From Endozoicomonas acroporae (GTDB taxonomy: Bacteria; Pseudomonadota; Gammaproteobacteria; Pseudomonadales; Endozoicomonadaceae), in the NCBI RefSeq assembly GCF_002864045.1, contig NZ_PJPV01000017.1, forward strand, positions 41,098 through 105,097: DNA of 64,000 nt. Direction: 5' to 3'. Position 1 is the first letter of the stretch, and each line of letters opens with the position of its first letter. Made by a program: the position numbers and the translations under genes. Shown one piece after another: positions 1-10,800 of the stretch. The notes below the pieces were generated by a model that was given only the letters and a program-made list of their open reading frames with translations, was not told the origin of the DNA and did no database searches.

Positions 1-1
1 T

Positions 2-751
2 GAGTCTGATCTCTTTCACCTGATCAACATCGCCAAGGCGGCAAGCCAGGACAGGCGCAACCCCTTCAATATTGCTATTGGCCCTCTGGTCAAGCTCTGG
101 CGCATCGGCTTTCGGGATGCCAGACTGCCCTCAGCGGCGGAGATATCTGCACGGTTGGCGCTGGTCGATCCCGATAACATTGTCCTGAACGAGCAGGAGA
201 GAACGGTATTTTTGCGTCAACCCGGTATGGAGATCGACCTGGGGGCCATCGCGAAAGGCTATTTTGCCGATCAGGTCAAACAAGCGCTGGTCAACGCCGG
301 TGTTGATCATGGCTTTATCAGTCTGGGGGGCAATGTGGTCACCATCGGTCACTCCCCCACCAATGCCAACCGGGCCTGGAATGTGGGTATTCAAAACCCT
401 CTGGCAGAGCGGGGCACCATTATTCGTGCGCTGCCACTGAACGATGCCTCCATGGTCACCTCTGGCATTAACGAACGCTATTTTGATGTCAATGGTCAGC
501 GTTACCACCATCTGCTGGATGCACAAACCGGTATACCCATTGCCACGGATATTGCCAGTCTGACCATTATTTCCAAACACTCCGTTGATGGTGAAATCTG
601 GAGTACTGCCGGGTTTTTATCCTCGGCGGATGATGCGCTGCACTATTTATGTCAACAGGCATTTATCGAAGCCGTTGTCGTGGCAAAGGATGGCACCGTT
701 AAGATGACCGATGGACTGGTTGACCATGGTCGTTATATTGCTTTGCGGTGA
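2..751 (+). CDS. apbE: FAD:protein FMN transferase ApbE, 3' part
   Basis: The reading frame is open from the first bases of the window, so the N-terminus lies outside; 249 residues are visible. ApbE-family enzymes transfer FMN from FAD onto a threonine of target flavoproteins such as the Na+-translocating NADH:quinone reductase (NqrB, NqrC), outside the cytoplasmic membrane. The family hallmarks are present: DLGAIAKGYFAD, SLGGN, and the C-terminal HHLLDAQTGIP block with the Mg2+-binding region. An internal ATG at 155 is not the true start because the upstream codons (ending in GPLVKLWRIGF) are typical ApbE sequence. No neighbour on its 5' side can be seen, so membership in an nqr operon is only a guess. 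The stop is followed by about 600 bp without a convincing gene. Confidence 0.93.
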   Translation, partial: ESDLFHLINIAKAASQDRRNPFNIAIGPLVKLWRIGFRDARLPSAAEISARLALVDPDNIVLNEQERTVFLRQPGMEIDLGAIAKGYFADQVKQALVNAGVDHGFISLGGNVVTIGHSPTNANRAWNVGIQNPLAERGTIIRALPLNDASMVTSGINERYFDVNGQRYHHLLDAQTGIPIATDIASLTIISKHSVDGEIWSTAGFLSSADDALHYLCQQAFIEAVVVAKDGTVKMTDGLVDHGRYIALR

Positions 752-1360
752 ATAGACCATCTACCAGCCAGTCCTGCTCCAATTCGTGTCTGCGGTATGA
801 GAAGCAGTGCCTGCGGGGGGCCCGCCAGCAAACATGACGGTTTAAACACACGTTGCCGAAAAAGCATCCGATTTTAAACAGAAGGAATATTAACTGTACG
901 ATTAATTAAAACTAAGGAACTAATTATTACAGGAATGGTCTTATTACTGCATACCGAAGTTAACCTGGAAAAGTGCATGTTAATAACAACGGCAAGAAAG
1001 TGGATGAGCAAGCGTTGGTTAACAAGCTGGAAACGCTTCAGGTCAATACCCCCCAGCAAGATCGGTTACCTGCCCCAAAAGACGTTACAGTCATCATTCT
1101 GACAGGTGCCCACCGGAAAAGTTGCTCCGGTATTCCGGGTCAACCCGTTATTGTGAGTTAATTTCTGATCGCAGCGAGATTCCGGATAATATCAAAATAA
1201 TCATCAGTATTCGAAAATGCATGTTTTTTTCCTAAGCGACCACATGAGAAAAATGATGAACGCAAGATTAATTCATTTAGTTGTTAAATTGAACCATTCA
1301 GAATAAAAAGAGTCGAAAAAAGCTATTAATGCTCGTTCCGCCAGTTTTTAAGGTTCCGAC
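752..1360. other. Intergenic stretch, no convincing gene
   Basis: About 600 bp between apbE and the glycosyltransferase gene, becoming AT-rich toward its end. A 62-codon GTG-started frame (973-1161) has no recognisable homology and a poorly spaced purine run; I do not call it. A segment at about 914-950 (ggaactaattattacagg and following) resembles 4023-4060 (ggaactgattattaaacg and following), suggesting a short dispersed repeat flanking the two effector-like genes. A GC-rich run gcggggggcccgcc near 811-825 could fold, but is not followed by a T-run. Confidence 0.5.
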
Positions 1361-2551
1361 GTGGATATTGCCAAATTAACTTACAAAAACCTGAACGCTT
1401 ATCAATCGGGCCTCGAGAACAGCCTGCCAGCGATGGACGAAGTTACCGGCCCTCTCTGCCTACAGGAATCACGACCTGTTCATGTTGTTGGTGGAGAATG
1501 CACTCCATCGGACGGTTTCTATGAAAAAAAGCGACTCGAAGACTTCAGGATAGCGCCTCACTGTGAGTTTGAGGGTAAATTGAGATCTTCCGCAGAAGTA
1601 TCTCTGGATGAGAAGCCAGGTTATGCCAGTACTGCAGAACTGCCGTTAAATTTTATCTGGGTCGGGAGTCTTATTCCTGATAAATACGCTAAAAATATCT
1701 TTGACTGGGCCAATGCCTACCCACAGCGGATGACTGTTCTGTGGATTACATCAACTTTGTTAAGTGAGCAGGCCAGGGAGGATATGGTCCGCTTTGAAGA
1801 AGTTTGCCCGGAAAATGTCCGGGTTATGGATACTGTTATCAATCCACTATTAAATAACATTGGCTTTGCCGACATCGAGCGCTGGATGTTTAATGGATTT
1901 GAAACAATGTCCAAGGTTGAGATAACAAGAACAGCCTGTGCATATAGCGATGTACTCAGGGTGCTTCTGATGTTTTATGGCACTGAGCTGCTTGATGGTA
2001 TTAAGCAAGGCTCGGGTGATACCGATAAAAGAACCAACCCGTGTGACGGGATGATTTATTTAGATACCGATATTTATTACAACTCCCTGTACAGGATGGA
2101 TGATCTGTATTTTAAAGGGGTTTTATGCAAGTGGAGATTCCTGGTCCAATTACTGACGTACACCTCGAATGATATTTTTGCCACTTCCCATGCCCGATCA
2201 GACTTTTTTGGTTGTTTAATGCACGAGGTGCTGACCAAAACCTTTGCATTTATGAGTCAATATTCCAGCTGCGCAGAGTATGTTCGTCCCGAGCCTGATG
2301 ATATTAGGTCAAATGAATTGAATGTTACTGAGTTTTCCTTTGTGCCTGCTGATAAGATGGTTACCAGGCACTATGGAGGATTTGCAGAAAAATTAGAAGA
2401 TGAAAACGGTGCCTTTTCTTTTCCCCTCAAAGAAACAGTGGGTCATGATGCTTCCTGGGTTGATGGTAGCGCTTTAAGCCTTCAGCGTTCGATGTTCAGA
2501 GCAAAGAGCCTTATGCAGCGGTCCGTTGATTATTTTTGTTCAATTTCGTGA
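1361..2551 (+). CDS. Putative TcdA/TcdB-like (DXD) glycosyltransferase, candidate effector
   Basis: 396 residues. The catalytic signature of large clostridial toxin-type glycosyltransferases is readable: LPLNFIWVGSLIPDKY (residues 94-109, W100 matching the conserved Trp of the FIWxG block), AYSDVLRVLLMFYG (194-207, D197 and R200 in the ASDxLR helix), and IYLDTDIYYN (232-241, the DXD metal and UDP-sugar site D235/D237). In known toxins the SD-LR helix runs almost directly into the DXD strand; here about 22 extra residues (roughly 208-230) separate them. Such enzymes monoglycosylate host GTPases or other proteins; target and sugar here are unknown. There is no signal peptide or membrane segment, as expected for an injected protein. 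The start is GTG with AAGG seven bases upstream. It stands alone on the plus strand, followed after 147 bp by another effector-like gene. Family assignment is firm on motifs, effector role is inference. Confidence 0.75.
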   Translation: MDIAKLTYKNLNAYQSGLENSLPAMDEVTGPLCLQESRPVHVVGGECTPSDGFYEKKRLEDFRIAPHCEFEGKLRSSAEVSLDEKPGYASTAELPLNFIWVGSLIPDKYAKNIFDWANAYPQRMTVLWITSTLLSEQAREDMVRFEEVCPENVRVMDTVINPLLNNIGFADIERWMFNGFETMSKVEITRTACAYSDVLRVLLMFYGTELLDGIKQGSGDTDKRTNPCDGMIYLDTDIYYNSLYRMDDLYFKGVLCKWRFLVQLLTYTSNDIFATSHARSDFFGCLMHEVLTKTFAFMSQYSSCAEYVRPEPDDIRSNELNVTEFSFVPADKMVTRHYGGFAEKLEDENGAFSFPLKETVGHDASWVDGSALSLQRSMFRAKSLMQRSVDYFCSIS

Positions 2552-2698
2552 TTTCCCAAAAACCTCATTGCGTACAAAAAAATTTTTGGATTATTGAATC
2601 GTTTGCGAAGAATAAATATTGCACTATGATAATTTGTTCATGCACAGGATTGCCTGAAATTACCTGAATCGCCATAACCAGTTTGAGAAATAATTCGT

Positions 2699-4006
2699 AT
2701 GTTTGCAGTTAATAATGACAATAATCCCAGTGCAGGTATTAATTTCATCTGTGATAATCTTGGAAGCCCATGTCCGGATGATACATCTGCCAGTCCTGTT
2801 TTTCAGGGTTCGTATGAAGTAAAGCATATCCAAACCGACAAAATTACCAGAGCTTTTGTTAGTCAAACTGAATTAGTCAAACGTCAGCTGGGTGATCTGG
2901 GTCTTCCCCGGTTGGACCAGAAAAATGTCAGCAAATTAATTACCAACGAAGTGGCAATTGTGCTTGAAGGTACTGCACCTCAGATCGGGATAGCCGAAGT
3001 GACTCCTTCAGCTAATGGTAGTAATACTGCGGTAAATGGCCCGTTTGCAAATGCGGTGGCATTACCCAATCAGTCAGTTGGCAAGAATCAGTCTTTGCCC
3101 GTGCTCAACAATAGTGATTGTGAGGTTTCTTCCCGTCTGTTTGATGCTTTCCAGGCTGGCAATGCTCAACTTGTCATCCAGTATTGTCAGCAAATACTGG
3201 GCAGCCCCCGCGATGAGTGGGCAAAGCAAACACTGCTGGAAGCCAGAAACCCTGCTGGTATTCCCGGTCTCTACATAGCGCTCAAAAAAGGTCATACCGA
3301 CTGCATCAGTGCCTTTCTCGATCAGGTACAATGCAGTAACCTGAACGTTGAAATGAAGCAGAAACTGTTGGCTCCCCAAGTCCCTCCAAGCAACACGCCA
3401 GGTCTTTTGCTGGCTATGAGAAATGGCCACGCTGACCTTGCCCGCACCTATTGTGAATGGATACTATCAACAAATAACTCTGATTGCTGGAAAGAAGAAC
3501 AGCTAATGGCTATTGATTTATCTTCTATTGACGGGTTAGACGGGCCAGATTATCAAGCGCCCGCTTTGCACGAAACCATGGAAAAAAACCACAGTGAGTG
3601 TGTTAAGGTTTTTTGTAAACTGGTTTTAGCAAGTAATCTCAGCGTTCAGATCAAAGAGAATCTGATAACCGCTAATCAAGTTGAATGGCCATTGAGGCCG
3701 GGTCTCTACAGTGCTTTTCTTAAAGGCAAAGCTCACAGTGTGGAAGCTTTTTGCCAACAAGTTCTGGAAGCACAACTTGATGTTAGTGTGAAGCACAGGT
3801 TGTTGGCACCAAAATGGTATGGTGCAACAATCAAGCAGGAAGCCAATTTAGGATCTGAATTATTTCAGATATACAAAACCACTATAAAAAATAGCAATTT
3901 GAATTCTATAGCAAAAACATCACTAACATCTGGTATTTTAAACCGGTTAAAAAGAATTTTTGATCCTGTCCGCCTTTATCTCAACGTTCGTGATGCATTT
4001 CGGTAG
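2699..4006 (+). CDS. Ankyrin-like repeat protein resembling ShET2/EspL2-type effectors
   Basis: 435 residues. The first 140 residues are low-complexity and Asn/Ser-rich without recognisable domain. From about 145 to 380 there are five degenerate helical repeats of about 50 residues, with cores such as GIPGLYIALKKGHTDCISAF, NTPGLLLAMRNGHADLARTY and LRPGLYSAFLKGKAHSVEAF, each followed by a helix and a (K)xxLLA motif. The PGLxxAxxxGHxD unit is ankyrin-like and recalls the C-terminal repeats of the ShET2/OspD/EspL family of type III effectors; I do not see that family's N-terminal protease region, so only the repeat part is supported. A secretion signal is not visible. The start ATG has only a weak GAGAAA ribosome site. 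It lies in tandem with the glycosyltransferase and may have been acquired with it. Confidence 0.6.
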   Translation: MFAVNNDNNPSAGINFICDNLGSPCPDDTSASPVFQGSYEVKHIQTDKITRAFVSQTELVKRQLGDLGLPRLDQKNVSKLITNEVAIVLEGTAPQIGIAEVTPSANGSNTAVNGPFANAVALPNQSVGKNQSLPVLNNSDCEVSSRLFDAFQAGNAQLVIQYCQQILGSPRDEWAKQTLLEARNPAGIPGLYIALKKGHTDCISAFLDQVQCSNLNVEMKQKLLAPQVPPSNTPGLLLAMRNGHADLARTYCEWILSTNNSDCWKEEQLMAIDLSSIDGLDGPDYQAPALHETMEKNHSECVKVFCKLVLASNLSVQIKENLITANQVEWPLRPGLYSAFLKGKAHSVEAFCQQVLEAQLDVSVKHRLLAPKWYGATIKQEANLGSELFQIYKTTIKNSNLNSIAKTSLTSGILNRLKRIFDPVRLYLNVRDAFR

Positions 4007-4084
4007 ATAAGCTACAGAACCAGGGAACTGATTATTAAACGAATGGCCTTACTATCAAATTGCGAACAGTTTTCGCCACTAAAT

Positions 4085-4111
4085 TGTGGATAAGTAATTA
4101 ATTGTGGATAA
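4085..4111 (-). promoter_or_regulatory. Two tandem DnaA-box 9-mers
   Basis: The sequence attgtggataagtaatta occurs twice head to tail (about 4083-4100 and 4101-4118). Each copy contains tgtggataa, the reverse complement of the consensus DnaA box TTATCCACA, at 4085-4093 and 4103-4111, spaced 18 bp apart in an AT-rich context next to a long palindrome. Whether DnaA binds here is untested; the region may instead be a chance feature of a dispersed repeat. Confidence 0.5.
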
Positions 4112-4123
4112 GTAATTGGCAAA

Positions 4124-4288
4124 TAAGTAGCTGGCCATATGGAATCATATATTTCTGGCTACTTGGGCAGGTGCTATGCGAGGCACAACGGAGGGAGCAT
4201 AGCCGTAGCTATGTGACCGGAGTTGTAACGAAGCAGAGTGCCTGAACAAGGAGTCAGAAATATATGATTTCATATGGTTAGCTACTTA
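4124..4288. repeat. 165-bp element with 34-bp terminal inverted repeats
   Basis: The arm at 4124-4157 (starting taagtagctggccatatg) is repeated in inverse at 4255-4288 (ending catatggttagctactta) with three mismatches. The interior holds ggtgctatgcgaggcac, a second stem-like gctatg pair and gttgtaacgaagcagag. It codes for nothing. Size and structure match a non-autonomous palindromic element; compare 40054-40214 and 59386-59599, which also carry a caacgaag-like core. Confidence 0.75.
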
Positions 4289-4311
4289 CGTAATGGTTTG
4301 GCTTTTTCGCT

Positions 4312-4782
4312 TCATTGACAACCTCCCCCAGCTAAATCGCTGGAGGATGTCAATTTCTGTTCCACAAGAGAAAGGTCCGGAATTGAAGCAGGAACGTCTC
4401 TCATAATAATCCGATATTTCTCCATGGGGCCTTTTTCTTCTGCTGAATTCCGCACTTCTTCCCGTACCAGTGTTAATGGTTGCGGAATCCCCTGCACCAC
4501 CATGGCATAGAATGGCAGGCTATCGTTTTTGCTGGTGCGATGCATAATGGCAATACGATTGCTGGCAGAGAACTCGGCAAATCGTCCCTGGTTCAGTCTT
4601 TCAAAGGAAACCACCGGGATCTTTGTGCCCCGCCAGTCAAGATCACCCAGCAGCCATTCGGTTTCCGGGTAATTGGCTTCCGGACGACTGTAGTCCTGAA
4701 TACCGGCGATGCATACTGAAGGTATCAGCAGGGGACGCTGCTGCATGGGGATCAGCACGGACGAAATGGGCTTGTGGGACAT
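4312..4782 (-). CDS. chpC: CheW-like protein ChpC of the pilus chemosensory system
   Basis: 156 residues forming a single CheW-type domain (LLGDLDWRGTKIPVVSFERL is the typical CheW beta-strand block at about 44-63). It sits directly downstream of chpA, where Pseudomonas carries chpB and then chpC; chpB is absent here. ChpC is an accessory adaptor thought to link receptors to the ChpA kinase and tune twitching motility. Start ATG is preceded by GAAGAGGAAACC, a good ribosome site. The 67-bp gap to chpA contains a perfect palindrome. The C-terminus ends in a short Ser/Gly tail. The alternative is a second PilI-like CheW; position and length favour ChpC. Confidence 0.8.
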   Translation of the reverse strand: MSHKPISSVLIPMQQRPLLIPSVCIAGIQDYSRPEANYPETEWLLGDLDWRGTKIPVVSFERLNQGRFAEFSASNRIAIMHRTSKNDSLPFYAMVVQGIPQPLTLVREEVRNSAEEKGPMEKYRIIMRDVPASIPDLSLVEQKLTSSSDLAGGGCQ

Positions 4783-4824
4783 GGTTTCCTCTTCTTTCTG
4801 CTACTGTGCGGTTGTTGTGAAGGG

Positions 4825-4846
4825 CAGGGCTTCCCGGGAAGCCCTG
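4825..4846. repeat. Perfect 22-bp palindrome between chpA and chpC
   Basis: The two halves cagggcttccc and gggaagccctg are exact inverse complements with no loop. No T-run follows on the minus strand, so it is not a standard terminator; it could lower read-through or stabilise the upstream chpA message. Confidence 0.6.
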
Positions 4847-4849
4847 TTA

Positions 4850-7800
4850 TCACGCTGTCTCAACTTCAATCAGTTTTTCAATCGCTTCGAGTAATGGCCC
4901 TTCCTGGAAAGGCTTGCCTATGTACTCATTGACACCCAGGCTTAAGGCCCGGTGGCGATGTTTCTCACCGGTTCTGGAGGTGATCATGATAATCGGCAGG
5001 TCCTGAAGTTCAGGGTCATTCCTGATCGCACTGGCCACCTCAAAACCATCCATACGGGGCATTTCGATATCCAGCAGCATAATGTCTGGCTTCTGCTCGG
5101 CGAGACGGGTCATGGCTTCCACACCATCCCGTGCCGAGATCACCTCGTATCCCTGACGGGTTAGCAGACGACTGGTGACTTTTCTTACGGTCACCGAGTC
5201 ATCCACCACCAGCACTCTGATGGCCTGATCACTGCTGTCCGGTTCATGCCTTTCCACGGCATCAGGTTTGGCTTCCTGAATGACCAGCTGATGTTTGCGG
5301 TAGAGTGCCGCCGGATCAAGGATGACCACTACCCGACCATCACCAAGAATGGTGGCACCATTTACCCCGGCAAGACCGGAGAACTGAATGCCCAGACTCT
5401 TGGTAATGATTTCCCGGCTACCCACGATAGCATCAACCTGAACCGCTAAATTCTCACTGCCTCTTTGCACCATGACTACCGGACACTGACCATCACTTAT
5501 TTTGGGGCTGCCAGTACCGAGAAGAGCGCCCATGTAGATCAGCTGGTGCTCGGTACCATTGCCATAGATGAGTGGTGCTCTGTTTTGGTAGCAATCGGCC
5601 AGCATTTTTGCTGACACCATGGAGATACCATCAATGGCATGCATCGGCAGTGCGTAAAGGCTGCTGCCGACTTCCACCATCAACGCCCGGTTAATGGACA
5701 GGGTAAATGGCAATCTGAGAGAGAATTGTGTGCCGAGCCCGGCCTCAGACTTAACCTGTATACTGCCGCCCATTTGGCGAACCGAGTTATTCACAACATC
5801 CATCCCGACACCGCGGCCAGAAAGGTGGGTCACCTCGCTTGCGGTACTGAATCCGGACTTCATGATCAGTTCGATGGCTTCCTGATCCGTTACCGGTTCA
5901 TCAGGACTGATCAGTTGCTGTTCAATCGCTTTGGCTTTTACGGCTTCAATATCGATGCCACGACCATCGTCGGACAACTCAACCACCACGTCGGCACCAT
6001 CGCGTCGGATCGATAAGGCAATCTGGCCCACTTCAGGTTTGCCTGAATTCTGTCTTTCGGCCGATGAATCTTCGATGCCGTGACCAATGGCATTTCGGAG
6101 CATGTGACCCAGCGGAGCCAGCATGCGCTCAAGCATGGTTCGGTCCATCTCACCTTCGGCATTACTGACCACAAGCTCGACGGGCTTGTTCAGGTCATCA
6201 GACACCTGACGGACAATCTTGCGCAGCCTGGGAACCAGTCGGCTGAACGATACCATCCGGGCTTTCATCAGCTGTTCCTGAAGCTCAATCTGGGTTCTGG
6301 ACTGTTGCTGGAGCAGCGTTTCTGTATCCCGGGATTTTTCCTGCAGGGCCTCCCGCAGATCCATAAGGTCAGAGGCGGACTCCACCAGCGAGTGAGAGAG
6401 CTGTGACAGTTCTGAGTACTGGTCCATTTCCAGTGGGTCAAAATCAGGGTTATCACCAAGATCACCCTGGTGCCGGGAGATGATCTGGCTTTGCGTCTCG
6501 ATATCGAGTCGCCGCAACTGTTCCCGAACCCGTAGAATGGTTCGATTCATCTCTTCCAGGGTTCTGGAGGCATCTGTCGTCTGCTGCTCAATGCGGGAGC
6601 GGCTGATGCTGGTTTCCCCGGCAAGATTGATCAGGGTTTCCAGAAGTTCCGGGGGAATGCGGACCATTTCACTGAGTGATGACTGAAGCGTTGTCTCTTC
6701 CCTATCGGCAGAACTCTGGGACGCTAACCGGATGGTAGACACGGGCTCCGGTACCTGACCGGGCATCGGCTTCGGTAGATCAGGTGCTGGCAGTTCTGAC
6801 AGGTTATTGACCCATGTATCTTCATCAAAGGTCCTGGCGAGAGGTTTGGCTGGCGCAGCCTGCCCCAGGTAGTCCGGAAGAGTGTCAGGCTCTTCAGTGG
6901 TTGAGTGGCTGGTGTTCAGTCTATGCTTCCATTGCCTGAGCTCTTCCAGCATGCGCTGTACGTCAGGGGATGGCTGCCCGTTGCCAGGGTTTTTCAGTGT
7001 TGTCTCTATGGTGTCGTGAGTTTTCTGAATCAGCGCCAGAGGAGCGCTTTCAGGCTCACAGCTGCCATTGGCAATGGATTCATAGATATCTTCCAGCCCA
7101 TGGCTCAGTTCTCCAAGCTCATGAAGTTCTGCCATCATTGCTCCCCCTTTCAGGGTGTGCAGGCAGCGTTGAAGCTCATGAACCGGTTGTAAATCGCTGG
7201 TATTGCCCAGCCATGTTTCCAGCGATTGGGCTGAGTCTTCGAGCAGCTCATAAGCCTCCTCGATAAACAGCTTATGCAGCTCCGGCTCGGGCTCTGCCCC
7301 ATTGATGTACGGAGCAAAAGAGGTGCCTTCTGCCGTGACTGAAGCACTCCAGGACGGCTGGGCTATCGGTTTGAAACGATTATCTTCAGTGAACGATAAG
7401 TCGATGTCTTCTACTGCCTCTGTCTCGACATCAAAATCAAGCAGGGCATCAAAGTCATGATCCTCGAGGTCTTCTTCGAACGTCAGGTCTGGGTCTGCCT
7501 GACTCAATGCCTGCTCAAACAGCAAAGACTCCAGTGCTTCACGCAGAGCGCTGAAAATTGCGTGTGGGGGTTCCGGCGTTTGCTGTGAAGCCACCTGGTT
7601 CATCATTTCAACCAGGGCTTCGAAGCCGTCCGTAAATGGCGGCAGTAACTGTTGGGGCAGGCGGGTCTCATGGGTCTCCAGGTAAGTGCAGACATCATGT
7701 AACACATCACAGAGCTCTGTGATAGCCGACAAACCTGCTTCATTGGCATTCTCAGCAAGCACTTTCAGTTCAAACTTGAACCGGTCAAGCTCCTCGTGGG

Positions 7801-10800
7801 GCGTGCCGTTAACCCATGATTTCAGGTGGCTGCTGGCATCCAGTAACAGGTCAAGGTCGCTGGCCAGGAAAAGTGCTGCCTGTTGGCCTGTTGGCTGCTT
7901 TACTGGTGCAGGCTCCGGGGCAGACTCATCATGCAAGCTGTTGCTGAGCAGTTGGTTATGAAGCGCACCAAGCCAGTTAAGAAAGCTATCAACTTTCAGT
8001 TCCAGAGGGTGGGAGTTGGTTTGCAGTTGTTGCAGTGCATCCTCAATCAGGTCTACCCCCTGTTCCAGCATGCTGATGACCTGGCTATCAGCAGGCACCA
8101 GGTGTGCCCGGAATTCCTTGATGGTCTTTTCAATAGCGGCAACCAGCTCGGCAAGGGGGGTAATGTCTGCCATAAAGGCACTGCCTTTCAGGGTGTGCAG
8201 TGCCCGCTGGACAGAATCTGTGATCTGGATATCGCCACCCATTTGATGGCTACTGCCGATGAACTCTTTGACGACACTGAGGTGGCTTCTGGCTTCTGTA
8301 GCAAAAATGGCCAGTAACTGTTGATCATACCCGCTATCCAGCTCAACGGTTTGCTCTTCAGTTGCAACGTTACTGATTGCCTCGGTTTCCGGAGGCTCTG
8401 TCAGTTCATTATCCAGCTCATCAACGTCGCTATGCAGGGCTTCTTCGGCATTGTCCTCGATAATGTTGCCAAACATCATGGCCGGTTCTTGCTGCTCAGG
8501 CTCTACCAGCTCCTCACTATCAACGACAAAGTGGTTTCCTTTACCCAGGGCATCTGCTTTTTCCATGCACAGCAGAACTTCCGGGGTGAGTTGTTGACTG
8601 TCCCTGGCAAAATCATTCACCAGTTCAGGCAACATGGCGATGACTTCATGGAGTAGCTCAGCTATGGGCTCAGACGCTTGAATCGTGCCTTTGACCACGT
8701 TGTTCAGCATGTTTTCCAATGACCATGCCAGCTCACCAATAACGTCAGCACCGATCATGCGGCCGCTGCCCTTTAACGTATGAAAGGCTCTTCTGATCTC
8801 ATTGGTGGTGGCTGCATCATGGATATTACTGCGCCATTGTGGCAATAGCGCTTTGAGCTGTTGCTGAACTTCTGTCGCTTCTTCGACGAAAACTTCATGG
8901 AGGTCGTCGTCATCATCTTCATCCATTGACAGGCTGAAGGTGTCTTCTTTTTTAGAGAGCGTTTCTTCTTTAGAGAGCGTGTCCTTTGGGGAAGAGTGGT
9001 GTGACGGTGTTAGATCCCCGGCGATGTCATCGCTGCCCGGGGTGTTATATGTGGTTACGGTACTATCTGGTGAAGAGGTCGAAATCTCAGAAAGTGAGAA
9101 CGTTTCTTCAGGAGAGACGCTTTCCAGGTCCGACAGATTTTCCTCATTCGCCGAAAAATCAATCGTCTGTGTCGGCTCATCACTCACTGTTAGCGGGCTT
9201 TCAATAGACGCCGCTGCCGGAATCAGGTTCTCCCTGTGGACTATATCGATCGAGTTGGAGTAGGTCGTGTCCTGTTTCCCGGTAACTGCCTGAGAGGGGC
9301 TCAGACTGTCGGTTGAGAACTCTATGGTTGGGCCGTAGTCTGCTTCTTTTTCACTGGCAGCAACTGCTCCGGTAGCTGACGACAGAGGCTTTTCGTAGTG
9401 AAACTCAATAACGTCATTGTCAGCCGCTTGTTCCTCCTGTGCCGCTCTCTCTTCATCGGAAAGCAGGTGGGCAGCGAACGGGTTAGCTTTGGCTTCAGGT
9501 TTCGGGGTGGATGAAATGGCTGGCGCGGCAGGTTCTGCTTTTGTGACGGTAATGGATGACTCAAGCCGATCAATACTTTTCCGGGTAATATCCAGCGTTT
9601 TTTCGACGTAGGCAGAAGCCCCGCCACTCAACTGTTCCAGATAGTATTCAATGCTGGACAAACTATCGGCCATTGCATCCAGCTCATCGAGGCCGGGCTT
9701 GAGGTTTTTGTCCAGCCATTGCTGCTGAATATGCCTTGAACAGCGACTGATTAACTGTGCAACACGGTCCAGAGGAATCATGGCAAGACTGCCCTGGATG
9801 CTTTTCATCAGGGGTAATAACTTGACCAGGAACTCCGGATTATAATCACTGCCCAGGTAGCCCTCCACAGCGCCTTTGGCCTCTTTCAGGTTGTTCCGGG
9901 CTTCATAAATCACTTTCTGGTGAATATCGTTTATCTGTGCTGATACAGAACTCTGGCCGGTTACCGATCGGTTGAGGCCCATGAACTGGTTCAGTCCGGA
10001 CTCCACTTCAAGCAACCGGGCCGCCGTATTGATCAGGGCATCGTTCACTTTTTCGGGTGAGTGGCCACCAGTAAGAATCATCTGCAGATGTTGATGCTCT
10101 CTGTGCATGATTTTCTGCAACGATTCGAGGCCAAGCATGCCTAATGTGTCAGAGATTTGCTGGCAGGTGGCCAGTTGATCCCGAAGCCTGGATTGATTGT
10201 CCCCGGGGTTCAGCAGGTAGAGATCCAGTGCGTCTTTGATATGAGTCAGCTCTTCCTTAATGGCTTTCACCACCGATGTCGCTGCATCAATGTTGAGCAG
10301 CTTGGCATCCTGCGGTTCTGCCTCCAGGGCCTGGTCCAGAGAGTATCGTCGCTTCAGAGAGAGGATAAGCGCATGATCACTGTTTGCTTTGGCGATCCGA
10401 TAAAGAATCCCTCTCAGTATCTCTTCCGAGGGTGGGGTGTTCAGGCGTTTGGCTTCCTCACTGGCCAGACACTTGAACTCATTGTCCATTTCACGAAGGA
10501 TTCTGATGGCGTGACTGTCTATGGTAATAGAGCCTTCCTTGAGGCCCTCGGAGAATGCGGTGCAGGCATCCCATAGCGGGGATATTGGCGAGTCCCAGCA
10601 AAGGTTTTGCAGCTTGGCAAATATTTTACTGATGACCGTCAGTTGCTGGTCCCGCTGGCTGTCCCTGAGAATGCCGGCAAGACACAGCTGATATTTCTGC
10701 CGTATTTTCCGTACCAGAACCGCAAAGCCGCTGGCCTGCAGCTTGTTCAGCTGTGCTTCCGGGATTGGTGCAATGGTGTGAACGATGGCCGGGGCAAAAA

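Noticed and set aside
973..1161. 62-codon GTG-started frame in the first intergenic region
   Set aside because: No recognisable family, poor ribosome-site spacing, and neighbouring DNA looks non-coding.
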